From assembly GCA_011390695.1 (NCBI GenBank), contig JAABRW010000088.1:1-5267 (forward strand): DNA of 5,267 bases, written 5' to 3'. The translations under genes were made by a program, and so were the position numbers. Below, one piece after another: positions 1 to 5,267 of this stretch. Origin of the DNA: Desulfotignum sp. (lineage in GTDB: Bacteria > Desulfobacterota > Desulfobacteria > Desulfobacterales > Desulfobacteraceae). The notes beneath the pieces are model-generated. The model did not search any database. It was not told the origin of the DNA and was given only the letters and a program-made list of their open reading frames with translations. Position 1 is the first letter of the stretch, and each line of letters starts with the position of its first letter.

Positions 1-807
1 GTGGGGGAATGGTATGACGGCGGTATGGGCACAACAGACTGTAATAATGCCCAGGCTGTCAGTGTATCAAAAGGAAGTACCACCTATGTAAATGAAATGG
101 TTTTAGATCCCGGTAACAAAATGACCATTACAATTAGCGGCGATGATGTGACAGGCATTGACATCAGTGTTCATGATTATGATACAGGCGAATACCTGGT
201 CAGTGGCTGGATTGATTCAAGTCCCTTCACGCTTTTCGGTATTCCCGAGGCGTCCCAGGGAAGATACCAGGTGCATCTGAATTCGGGTGAAAGCTTTTAT
301 GTCGGAGAAGCTTATCCTGATCCGGTGTCGCCGGATGCTACGATCGATTTCACACCGGTCAAGGGCGGCCGGATCGCAGGGACCATAACCGGTGGTGGGC
401 AGGTGCTCAACAATATCTGTGTCAGCGCAGAAGAACCCGGCTGCGGGGGCCATATCTACGGTGCCGGTACACACAGCAACGGGGTTTACGGGTTTGCCCT
501 GCTGCCGGGAGAATACGTTTTGCGGGCGGATCCTGCCTGCAACCCGGATGTGGACTATTTTTACGAATACTGGACCAGTGAGGGTGGTATTTCACGTTGT
601 GAATCAGCCGAAGCGGTGGCGGTGGTAATGGAATCCGCTACCATAGCCAACTTTAATCTGGAACCAGGGGGCTGGACCATGGGCGACTGTGACGCAGATG
701 GAGATATTGACGGCAGTGATCTGGCTGCATATCTGGATCGGCTGAACAGTGAAGACGGAACAGTTATCGTACTTGAAGACCTGGCCCATAATTTCGGAAT
801 GAAGTAA
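1..807 (+). CDS. Secreted repeat protein with C-terminal dockerin/EF-hand-like segment (3' part of gene)
   Basis: The reading frame is open from the first base, so the gene almost certainly begins upstream; the GTG at base 1 is just the window edge. The visible 268 residues are mostly beta-type repeats resembling carboxypeptidase-regulatory-like (Ig-fold) domains. One repeat ends near residue 39, a second spans about 40-123 and a third about 124-224. The third has the family pattern GVYGFALLPGEYVL (161-174), and units end in a pattern like NFNLEPGG (217-224). Residues 229-240 (DCDADGDIDGSD) form an EF-hand-type calcium loop with Asp at loop positions 1, 3, 5, 7 and 12, followed by a helix and by LEDLAHNFG, resembling the degenerate second half of a dockerin. 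The protein is probably extracellular or surface-bound. It may be a T2SS substrate, but that rests only on adjacency. A terminator follows, so it is probably not in the gsp operon. No catalytic domain is visible, and the specific function is unknown. Confidence 0.8.
   Translation: MGEWYDGGMGTTDCNNAQAVSVSKGSTTYVNEMVLDPGNKMTITISGDDVTGIDISVHDYDTGEYLVSGWIDSSPFTLFGIPEASQGRYQVHLNSGESFYVGEAYPDPVSPDATIDFTPVKGGRIAGTITGGGQVLNNICVSAEEPGCGGHIYGAGTHSNGVYGFALLPGEYVLRADPACNPDVDYFYEYWTSEGGISRCESAEAVAVVMESATIANFNLEPGGWTMGDCDADGDIDGSDLAAYLDRLNSEDGTVIVLEDLAHNFGMK
4..672 (+). repeat. Degenerate tandem beta-domain repeats within the secreted protein
   Basis: Protein-level repeats seen by eye. Residues 2-39 (GEWYDGG...) and 187-224 (YEYWTSEGG...) align as a unit: an aromatic-rich E-W/Y-W stretch, then C-x-x-A-x-A-V (Cys14 and Cys200), then a beta strand ending in L-[DE]-P-G. 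The middle unit ends at residues 99-123 with FYVGEAYPD and ATIDFTPVKGG but lacks the Cys/AxAV segment, so it is shorter. The copies are diverged, and no DNA-level identity is evident. Confidence 0.6.
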
Positions 808-836
808 ACAGCCTTTCATACCGGGTGCATTAGAAC

Positions 837-882
837 AGGCGCATCAAATTTATTGACATGATTTGATGCGCCTTTCTTTTTT
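837..882 (+). terminator. Rho-independent terminator
   Basis: A perfect 13-bp stem, AGGCGCATCAAAT (837-849) pairing with ATTTGATGCGCCT (861-873), encloses an 11-base loop. The T-rich run TTCTTTTTT (874-882) follows directly. It lies 29 bases after the stop codon of the upstream gene and should separate that transcript from the gsp operon. Confidence 0.92.
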
Positions 883-894
883 CGCTGATTTTTT

Positions 895-921
895 TTGAAA
901 ATATGGTGGGTCTGCTATAAA
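895..921 (+). promoter_or_regulatory. Candidate sigma-70-type promoter for the gsp operon
   Basis: TATAAA (916-921) is preceded by TGC (913-915), which makes an extended -10 element. TTGAAA (895-900) is a near-consensus -35 box, but the spacer is only 15 bp. TTTGAA (894-899) would give 16 bp with a poorer match. Transcription would start near 928, after the terminator at 837-882 and about 75 bases before gspG. Predicted by eye only. The position is sensible because the operon needs its own promoter after that terminator. Confidence 0.4.
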
Positions 922-930
922 ACCATTCAT

Positions 931-946
931 GGCTTTACGGCTTTAC
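931..946 (+). repeat. 8-bp tandem direct repeat in the gspG leader
   Basis: GGCTTTAC occurs twice back to back (931-938 and 939-946), just downstream of the predicted transcription start. It could be a protein-binding site or a chance repeat; nothing else in the window has the same motif as a clear operator. Confidence 0.4.
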
Positions 947-986
947 CTGGTGAAAAAATCATGCTACAGTTTTTTTCAAAAAATGC

Positions 987-991
987 AGGAG
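987..991 (+). promoter_or_regulatory. Ribosome binding site for gspG
   Basis: AGGAG lies 11 bases before the ATG at 1003, which is slightly long spacing. It is the best Shine-Dalgarno match in the region and favours 1003 over the in-frame ATG at 1030, which has only GGG (1024-1026) close upstream. Confidence 0.5.
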
Positions 992-1002
992 CTGTCAACG
1001 TA

Positions 1003-1482
1003 ATGAAAATACAGAGAAATGACGGGTGTATGAACCGGTCCAGGGGCTGGTTGAGCAATGAAAAGGGATTTTCCTTTCTGGAGCTTATGGTGGTGGTGGT
1101 GATCCTGGGTATTCTGGCCACCTATGTTGCCCCGCGGTTCATGGGAAGGGCTGATGATGCAAAGGCGGTCAAGGCAAAGGTGGATATTGTTTCCATTGAG
1201 ACCGCCCTTAAACTGTACAAGCTTGACAACGGGATGTATCCCACAACTGACCAGGGCATTGCCGCACTGGTGGAAAAACCGGGTACCGAGCCTGTTCCCA
1301 TGAACTGGAAAGAAAAAGGGTATCTTGAAAAGGCAAGGGTTCCCAAAGACCCGTGGGGCAGGGAATATCTGTATCTGTCCCCGGGTATCCATGATGATTA
1401 TGATATTATCTCCTATGGAGCGGACGGGGTTCCCGGGGGAGAGGGGAAAGACAAAGACATAAACAGCTGGGAACTTGAGTAA
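1003..1482 (+). CDS. gspG: GspG, major pseudopilin of the type II secretion system
   Basis: GspG is the main subunit of the periplasmic pseudopilus that pushes folded substrates through the outer-membrane secretin. The 159-residue product has a leader ending NEKG, with prepilin peptidase cleavage expected before Phe23. The mature start is FSFLELM, with the conserved Glu5 and a hydrophobic helix to about residue 43. Family hallmarks follow: LKLYKLDNGMYPTTDQGIAAL (about 69-89), VPKDPWGREYLYLSPG (113-128) and a C-terminal YGADGVPGGEGKDKDI (138-153), which matches the calcium-binding loop of GspG. Mature length (137 residues) is normal. ATG 1003 is chosen for its AGGAG and gives a 22-residue leader; ATG 1030 would give 13 residues and is a real alternative. 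In-frame codons further upstream (ATG 961, TTG 895) add an unprecedented extension, and TTG 895 overlaps the predicted promoter. Position +3 is Ser, where Thr is usual. First gene of the operon; overlaps gspH by 8 bases. Confidence 0.95.
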   Translation: MKIQRNDGCMNRSRGWLSNEKGFSFLELMVVVVILGILATYVAPRFMGRADDAKAVKAKVDIVSIETALKLYKLDNGMYPTTDQGIAALVEKPGTEPVPMNWKEKGYLEKARVPKDPWGREYLYLSPGIHDDYDIISYGADGVPGGEGKDKDINSWELE

Positions 1483-1987
1483 ATATCAGGACATATCCGG
1501 TTTCACCCTGATAGAACTGATAGTTGTCATGGCTATTATCAGCAGCCTGTTGTTTTTTTCGCTTCCTGTGTTCAGGGATGTGGCCCTGTTTTCCAGCGGC
1601 ACAAACCAGGCTGGTGATATGGTCCGGTTGATAAATGATCTGAAAAAAAGAGCGGTTGAACAGAATGCAGATCTGGTGATGCACATGGACACCCTGTCCA
1701 ACAAGGTGTGGGTCACCAGTGACCACATGGATGCTGCACAAAAAGAGGAAGCAAAGGAAAACAGTGCACAGCTTTCCACAGACATTGTTGTTTCAGGCGT
1801 TGCATACCCGGATATGCCCCTCACCGATTTTCTGGAATTGAAAATCCGTTTCAGCAGGCATGGGTATTCAGACGCCGTCCATATCCATATAATTGAAGAC
1901 CAGAAATATGTAACCCTGAAAATCGCACCCTTTCTTCCCCGGGTGCAGATCAAAGAAGGCCATGTGCATTTTGAAGACTGTTTATAG
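1475..1987 (+). CDS. gspH: GspH, minor pseudopilin of the type II secretion system
   Basis: A minor pseudopilin of the pseudopilus tip in the inner membrane and periplasm. The 170-residue product has a 9-residue leader, MSKYQDISG, cleaved before FTLIELIVVM, with Glu5 of the mature protein present (residue 14) and a hydrophobic helix to about residue 30. The rest is a soluble domain with an FSRHGYSDAVHIHI strand region (126-139) typical of the GspH fold, which is otherwise weakly conserved. Its place between gspG and gspI supports the name. The start is set by logic: TTG 1475 is the only usual start codon between the in-frame stop TAA (1460-1462) and the cleavage site, since the next ATG lies inside the membrane helix. 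Only GGGA (1469-1472), 2 bases away, resembles a ribosome site, so translation probably depends on coupling to gspG, whose end it overlaps by 8 bases. A generic GspH/FimT-type prepilin is the only alternative. Confidence 0.88.
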   Translation: MSKYQDISGFTLIELIVVMAIISSLLFFSLPVFRDVALFSSGTNQAGDMVRLINDLKKRAVEQNADLVMHMDTLSNKVWVTSDHMDAAQKEEAKENSAQLSTDIVVSGVAYPDMPLTDFLELKIRFSRHGYSDAVHIHIIEDQKYVTLKIAPFLPRVQIKEGHVHFEDCL

Positions 1988-2369
1988 AACAGAAGGCTTT
2001 ACCCTTCTGGAGGTCATGATCAGTGTGTCGATCATTGCCCTTGTATTTGTATCCCTTTTCAGGATGCAGTCCGGGACCATTTCCCTTGCCCAGACCGGTC
2101 AGTTTAACACAATCGCCCCCATCCTGGCAGCACAGCTGATCGCCCGGATAGAGCATGATGTTCAAAACTGGTCACAGTCTGACGGGGATTTTGGAGAAAG
2201 CCATCCCGGATTCACCTGGTCCTGTGAAATTTTTGACATATCCCTTGATGAACTGGATTTTATCAGAGAAGAAAGCGCTGACAGCCTTAAAAAAATTCAT
2301 ATAAAGGTAACCGGATCGGACGAACAGACACCCTATGAAGTGACAACCTGGAGAATTGCCGTTGAATAA
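1962..2369 (+). CDS. gspI: GspI, minor pseudopilin of the type II secretion system
   Basis: A minor pseudopilin; in characterised systems GspI forms a tip complex with GspJ and GspK that starts pseudopilus assembly. The 135-residue product has cleavage expected after RTEG, before FTLLEVMISV (mature Phe at residue 13, Glu5 present). A membrane helix runs to about residue 33, followed by a short globular domain with QLIARIEHDVQ (58-68) and GFTWSCEI (83-90), in keeping with the small size of GspI. The start is uncertain: ATG 1962 gives a 12-residue leader and a 26-base overlap with gspH, but its AAGG (1956-1959) is only 2 bases away. TTG 1971 gives the leader MKTVYRTEG, with the same AAGG 11 bases away. 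Overlaps gspJ by 8 bases, consistent with co-translation of tip partners. Confidence 0.9.
   Translation: MCILKTVYRTEGFTLLEVMISVSIIALVFVSLFRMQSGTISLAQTGQFNTIAPILAAQLIARIEHDVQNWSQSDGDFGESHPGFTWSCEIFDISLDELDFIREESADSLKKIHIKVTGSDEQTPYEVTTWRIAVE
2350..2353 (+). promoter_or_regulatory. Ribosome binding site deciding the gspJ start
   Basis: GGAG sits inside the end of gspI, 8 bases before TTG 2362. That is ideal spacing. It is 2 bases from TTG 2356 and 17 from ATG 2371, so it favours TTG 2362. Confidence 0.5.
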
Positions 2370-3048
2370 GATGGTTACAGAAGGCAGCCCAGGATTTACC
2401 TTTATTGAGGTGATGATTGCGATCCTGATATTCTCTGTGGTCATCACAACCTTGTTTTCATCTTTTCAGGCATTTATCCATGCAGGTGGTGCTGTCAAGG
2501 AGAGCATTGCCCACACGGAGAAAATCAGCGCTGTTTTCAAAACGATGCACAGGGATATGGAAGGGGTCTATGTGGTGCAGCTGCCCCGGTATAAAAAACC
2601 GGCATTCAATTCAGAACCTGACCCGTTTCGGCTGACAGGCAGTGAAGAGATTGTGGGGGGACAGACGGTGTCTTATCTGGTATTTTCATCTTCTGCCCAT
2701 GCAAAAACCGGCATGGACCCGAGAAACGGGATTGCACAGATCTTTTATTATACAAAAGAAAATGATAACAATACCCTTGATCTTTTTCGGGGGGATGTAC
2801 TGCCGCCGTATCCCGAGGAACCCGCCGGGTGTAATGATCCGGTGCTGTGTACCGGCATTTCAGGGTTTGAACTGCTGTTTACGGACAAAGATGGCGAACA
2901 ATACCGGAGCTGGGATTCTGATTCTGAAGAATTTGCATATGCCTTCCCGGTACGTATTGATATCAAAATTGTTTTTGGCCCCAGAGAGCAGGAAACGGTG
3001 TTTGAAACAGCTGTGGGTTTGATGTCCCGGAGGGGGACTGTTGAGTAG
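2362..3048 (+). CDS. gspJ: GspJ, minor pseudopilin of the type II secretion system
   Basis: A minor pseudopilin that partners GspI and GspK at the pseudopilus tip. The 228-residue product is the usual size for GspJ, larger than G, H or I. The leader ends GSPG, cleaved before FTFIEVMIAI (mature Phe at residue 12, Glu5 present), and the membrane helix runs to about residue 34. Then come MHRDMEGVY (62-70), a beta-rich body, GISGFELLFTDKDG (165-178) and AFPVRIDIKIVFG (194-206), matching the GspJ ending in which a Pro-x-Arg-Ile strand is conserved. Cys157 and Cys163 are close enough to form a periplasmic disulfide. TTG 2362 is chosen because GGAG is well spaced and it repeats the 8-base overlap seen at gspH and gspK. 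In-frame TTG 2356 and ATG 2371 are alternatives that do not change the mature protein. The GSPG before the cut is less basic than the leader ends in G and K. Confidence 0.9.
   Translation: MNKMVTEGSPGFTFIEVMIAILIFSVVITTLFSSFQAFIHAGGAVKESIAHTEKISAVFKTMHRDMEGVYVVQLPRYKKPAFNSEPDPFRLTGSEEIVGGQTVSYLVFSSSAHAKTGMDPRNGIAQIFYYTKENDNNTLDLFRGDVLPPYPEEPAGCNDPVLCTGISGFELLFTDKDGEQYRSWDSDSEEFAYAFPVRIDIKIVFGPREQETVFETAVGLMSRRGTVE
3029..3036 (+). promoter_or_regulatory. Strong ribosome binding site for gspK
   Basis: GGAGGGGG lies within the last codons of gspJ. Its GGAGG core ends 7 bases before TTG 3041. This is the best Shine-Dalgarno sequence in the operon and supports the non-ATG start of gspK. Confidence 0.75.
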
Positions 3049-4183
3049 GGCTTTTTGCAATGAACGCGGGGTGGCCCTTGTGGTGACCATCGCAGTTGTG
3101 GGGGTTCTGGTGGCTGCCGGCTTGCAGCTCGGAAAGGTTACCGGTGATGCGGTGCTGATGACCATGGTTGAAAAAGACCAGTTCCAGGCCCGGCAGCTGG
3201 CGATTTCAGGCATTGAACTTGCAAGGGTTATTCTGACGGAGGATGCGGCCATGAACGCATTAGATTCAGTGCAGGAAGCATGGGCTGATCCGGATAAGCT
3301 GGCCCTGGCACTCAGTGCCCTGGGACAGGAGACGGAAAACATATCTGTAAAGATCACAGATGAGTTGTCCAAAATTCAGGTGAATGCCCTGATCCGGCAG
3401 TTTCCCGGCAACCAGGTAAATCCGGACCAGGCAGGGGTGTGGGAAAATTTTTTCAGGCCGTTTTTTTCAAGCGACAAAGCCCTGGATGACAGAGATCCTG
3501 CCATGATAATCAACTCTGTGAAAGACTGGCTCGATGCTGAAGATGATGATGCCATCAGCGGTCTTTCCGGCGCGGAATCAGACTATTACCAGGGATTGGA
3601 ACCGCCTTACGCATGCGCCAACGGCCCGTTTAACCATGTTGATGAGCTGTTTTCCGTGCAGGGGATCTCAAAAGACATTCTGGAGAAAGACCAGACAGAC
3701 ATGAGCGTGCCGGCGTTGGACCAGGCATTTGAAAACATGGATGCTGCGCCAGAATCCATCACCTTAAGTGATGTGTTCACCGTGTATGGACTGGACGACA
3801 GATCCTTACAAGACAGCGGCTTCCGGTATTCAGGGCAGATAAATATCAATACAGCTGATATGGCGGTGCTGTCAGCGATTCTTCCCGAAGGAATGGAAGG
3901 CCTGGCCCGGGAACTTATTGATTTCAGAGAACAGAAATCAGATGACGAAGAAACCTTTGTGAACCAGCTGGGCAAAGGATGGTATAAAAAAATCATCGGC
4001 CTGCCTCCTAAAGAACAGCAGCGCATGGACCGCCTTGTCAGGTATACAAGCGATACCTTTAAGATTGAGTCCACCGGCTTGAAAAACACAGCATCAGTGA
4101 CATTGTGGGTGTTTGTGAAAAGAGAAAAAGACAGCACCTCGGGAAAATGGCAGTGCCGGATTATACAGATGGAAAGGCAATAA
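3041..4183 (+). CDS. gspK: GspK, large minor pseudopilin capping the pseudopilus
   Basis: GspK is the largest minor pseudopilin; in solved structures it caps the GspI-GspJ-GspK tip. The 380-residue length is normal for the family. The leader MSRAFCNERG is cleaved before VALVVTIAVV. The usual Glu5 of the mature protein is replaced by Val (residue 15), as expected for GspK, which lacks that Glu in known homologues. The hydrophobic helix covers about 11-30. Further marks are INSVKDWLDAEDDDA (157-171), an acidic stretch like the calcium-site region of GspK; SDYYQGLEPPY (180-190) with NGPFNHVDEL (194-203), a family signature; and GQININTADMAVLSAI (265-280), the helix-hairpin-helix-like alpha domain. 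TTG 3041 has an excellent GGAGGGGG site and overlaps the gspJ stop by 8 bases; no other start fits before the cut site. A 25-base gap with a mini-ORF precedes gspL. Confidence 0.95.
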   Translation: MSRAFCNERGVALVVTIAVVGVLVAAGLQLGKVTGDAVLMTMVEKDQFQARQLAISGIELARVILTEDAAMNALDSVQEAWADPDKLALALSALGQETENISVKITDELSKIQVNALIRQFPGNQVNPDQAGVWENFFRPFFSSDKALDDRDPAMIINSVKDWLDAEDDDAISGLSGAESDYYQGLEPPYACANGPFNHVDELFSVQGISKDILEKDQTDMSVPALDQAFENMDAAPESITLSDVFTVYGLDDRSLQDSGFRYSGQININTADMAVLSAILPEGMEGLARELIDFREQKSDDEETFVNQLGKGWYKKIIGLPPKEQQRMDRLVRYTSDTFKIESTGLKNTASVTLWVFVKREKDSTSGKWQCRIIQMERQ

Positions 4184-4209
4184 TGCCAACAGGAAAAAGG
4201 AACAATTGA
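4183..4209 (+). other. 8-codon mini-ORF bridging gspK and gspL
   Basis: ATG 4183 overlaps the gspK stop (TAATG, 4181-4185). The frame encodes MPTGKRNN and ends at TGA 4207-4209, whose last base is the first base of the gspL ATG (TGATG, 4207-4211). AAGG (4174-4177) lies 5 bases before its ATG. It may act as a reinitiation relay between the two genes, or be a chance frame in a short gap. The peptide itself shows no sign of function. Confidence 0.3.
4197..4202 (+). promoter_or_regulatory. Ribosome binding site for gspL
   Basis: AAGGAA, with its AGGA core ending 7 bases before ATG 4209. It supports that start over the adjacent in-frame TTG at 4206. Confidence 0.6.
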
Positions 4210-5267
4210 TGACAGGATCTTTTCTGCGGCTCGATATTGATCAGTTCGGCATCAGTGCCAGGGTGGTGGAACAGGGGTATAAAAAGCGGTCTGTCACTGA
4301 CGAATGTCGGATTTTGTTCGCAGATGCAACCCCTGAAGAGGAAGTCCAGGATCTTTTTGGTGCTGCAGTGGATATGCTTGCCCAGAAGATGGACCTGCAG
4401 TCATTTTCAAAAGCTGTTATTTTCGTGCCCACAGGTGATATCTGTTATAGAACTTTGCCTGTGCCCTTCAGATCAGGTAAAAAAATTTCCCAGATTCTGT
4501 CCTTTGAACTTGAATCTTTCCTGCCGGGAAATGATGCAGCCTATATATCGGATTTTCATCTGCTGGATATCCCGGGAGATGAAAATCTGGTCCTGAGCGG
4601 CGCCATTGCTGAAACTGCTGTGGCATCATATTTTACTGCGCTTGCCTGTTTTAACATCCATCCCCGGGTAATTGCACCAAAGGGATACGCAGCCCTGACT
4701 GGTTTTTTACAACAACGAAAAGAGATCTCCTCTTTTGTATTTATCTACCTTGACCGGTATGAATCTGCCCTGGTGCTGGTAAACAATCGTATTCCCAGCG
4801 CTGTGCGGACATTTTCACCCGGGGTCAGGGCATCAGGCGAGAGTCTGGCTGCTGCCGTCAGGCAGACCATTATTGGTTTCAACCAGAGAACCGGTGTGCA
4901 GGTGGCATTTGACATTGTTGTGTGCATGGATGAAAAATCATCCAGCGCAGACATGATCAGCCACGCCCTTGAAACAAAACTGGCAGACCTGGCAGGTCTG
5001 AGACCGGTGGATGCAGGATGTCAAAAAGGACCGGTGGTGGAAATAATCAGCCCTGACGGCCTGCTGTCGGATATTGTCCCGGACAAACATGTCAGATATC
5101 TGTTTAATTTCTGCAGGGGAAAGTATGGGGCCAGTTCATTTGTGAACACCTATTTTTCCCAGATTGCTGCAAGTGCTGTGTTGTTTGTCTGTTTTCTGGG
5201 ATTGCTGCTGGCCCGTGCAGGCATTGACAATGCAAAGCTGCAGGATCAGATTGCAGCCATTGACCAG
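4209..5267 (+). CDS. gspL: GspL, inner-membrane platform protein of the type II secretion system (5' part)
   Basis: GspL joins the cytoplasmic ATPase GspE to the inner-membrane platform and, with GspM, to the pseudopilus. My translation from ATG 4209 runs 353 codons with no stop to the window edge, so the C-terminus is missing. Residues 1-290 fit the actin-like (PilM-related) cytoplasmic domain: FLRLDIDQFGISARVV (5-20), then the GspL-like YRTLPVPFRSGKKISQILSFELESFLP (80-106), where homologues read similarly (LPF, then a K/R-rich turn, then FELE). LIDIVP-like SDIVPDKH (287-294) and LFNFCRGKYG (298-307) resemble the conserved segment before the membrane helix in GspL. One hydrophobic helix spans about 318-337, and the polar AKLQDQIAAIDQ at the edge would begin a periplasmic coiled coil. 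GspM would be expected next. PilM/PilN of type IV pili is the main alternative, but the continuous actin-like plus membrane layout and the position after gspK favour GspL. Confidence 0.9.
   Translation, partial: MTGSFLRLDIDQFGISARVVEQGYKKRSVTDECRILFADATPEEEVQDLFGAAVDMLAQKMDLQSFSKAVIFVPTGDICYRTLPVPFRSGKKISQILSFELESFLPGNDAAYISDFHLLDIPGDENLVLSGAIAETAVASYFTALACFNIHPRVIAPKGYAALTGFLQQRKEISSFVFIYLDRYESALVLVNNRIPSAVRTFSPGVRASGESLAAAVRQTIIGFNQRTGVQVAFDIVVCMDEKSSSADMISHALETKLADLAGLRPVDAGCQKGPVVEIISPDGLLSDIVPDKHVRYLFNFCRGKYGASSFVNTYFSQIAASAVLFVCFLGLLLARAGIDNAKLQDQIAAIDQ

Noticed and set aside
853..881. Perfect TTGACA -35 box at 853-858
   Set aside because: It lies in the loop of the terminator hairpin, and the bases 16-18 bp downstream are a T-run with no -10 element.
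901..921. Possible sigma-54 promoter around TGGTGGGTCTGC
   Set aside because: The GG and GC pairs are not spaced by the required 10 bases.
970..983. T7-C-A6 palindrome upstream of gspG
   Set aside because: Only A-T pairs with no room for a loop, so it is not a stable hairpin or terminator; probably ordinary A/T-rich leader sequence.
976..1392. Minus-strand frame opposite gspG
   Set aside because: Antisense to conserved GspG motifs, with a His-rich run produced by the GTG-repeat coding for the valines of the GspG helix.
2860..3372. 170-codon minus-strand frame across the gspJ-gspK junction
   Set aside because: It runs opposite two well-supported genes, crosses their boundary, is Ser/Thr/Ala/Pro-rich low-quality protein and has no recognisable domain.
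3607..4137. 176-codon minus-strand frame within gspK
   Set aside because: Entirely antisense to conserved GspK coding sequence; no motif or ribosome site supports it.
1003..4183. Type IV pilus cluster instead of T2SS
   Set aside because: The GspG calcium loop and DPWG motif, the GspK signature without Glu5, and the order G-H-I-J-K-L are specific to T2SS.
4237..4596. 119-codon plus-strand frame overlapping the start of gspL
   Set aside because: It is out of frame with gspL, whose own frame carries conserved motifs and continues to the window edge; the product is Trp/Cys-rich and unlike any known protein.

Overview
The window carries the pseudopilin end of a type II secretion system (T2SS) gene cluster, preceded by the 3' end of an unrelated-looking secreted protein gene. 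All genes read on the + strand. Base composition is close to balanced. Together with the gene order and the style of the proteins, this suggests an anaerobic Desulfobacterota (Desulfobacteraceae-like) genome. That placement is an inference from general resemblance and no marker gene in the window fixes it.

Layout: (1) 1-807 is the C-terminal part of an extracellular protein with repeated beta-type domains and a terminal dockerin/EF-hand-like segment. (2) 837-882 is a strong intrinsic terminator that closes that transcript. (3) 883-1002 is a short intergenic region with a candidate extended -10 promoter, an 8-bp tandem repeat and the gspG ribosome binding site. (4) 1003-4183 holds five tightly packed prepilin-type genes, gspG, gspH, gspI, gspJ and gspK, each overlapping the next. 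(5) 4209-5267 is the 5' part of gspL, which is still open where the window ends.

Function: GspG is the major pseudopilin that builds the periplasmic pseudopilus. GspH, GspI, GspJ and GspK are the minor pseudopilins that form its tip and start assembly. GspL is the inner-membrane platform protein that links the cytoplasmic ATPase GspE to the pseudopilus. Each pseudopilin has a short leader ending in Gly, then Phe (Val in GspK) and a hydrophobic helix, so all should be processed by a prepilin peptidase. The other core genes (gspC, D, E, F, M and the peptidase) are not in the window.

Most notable is the way the genes are joined. Three of the four overlaps in gspG-K fit the same 8-base pattern, TTGA(G/A)TA(A/G), in which a TTG start codon sits across the upstream stop codon. 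At gspK-gspL an 8-codon mini-ORF bridges the stop of one gene and the start of the next. I see no clearly new biological system: the core is a recognisable T2SS operon, and the less ordinary points are the start-stop junctions, the mini-ORF and the repeat/dockerin protein next door.
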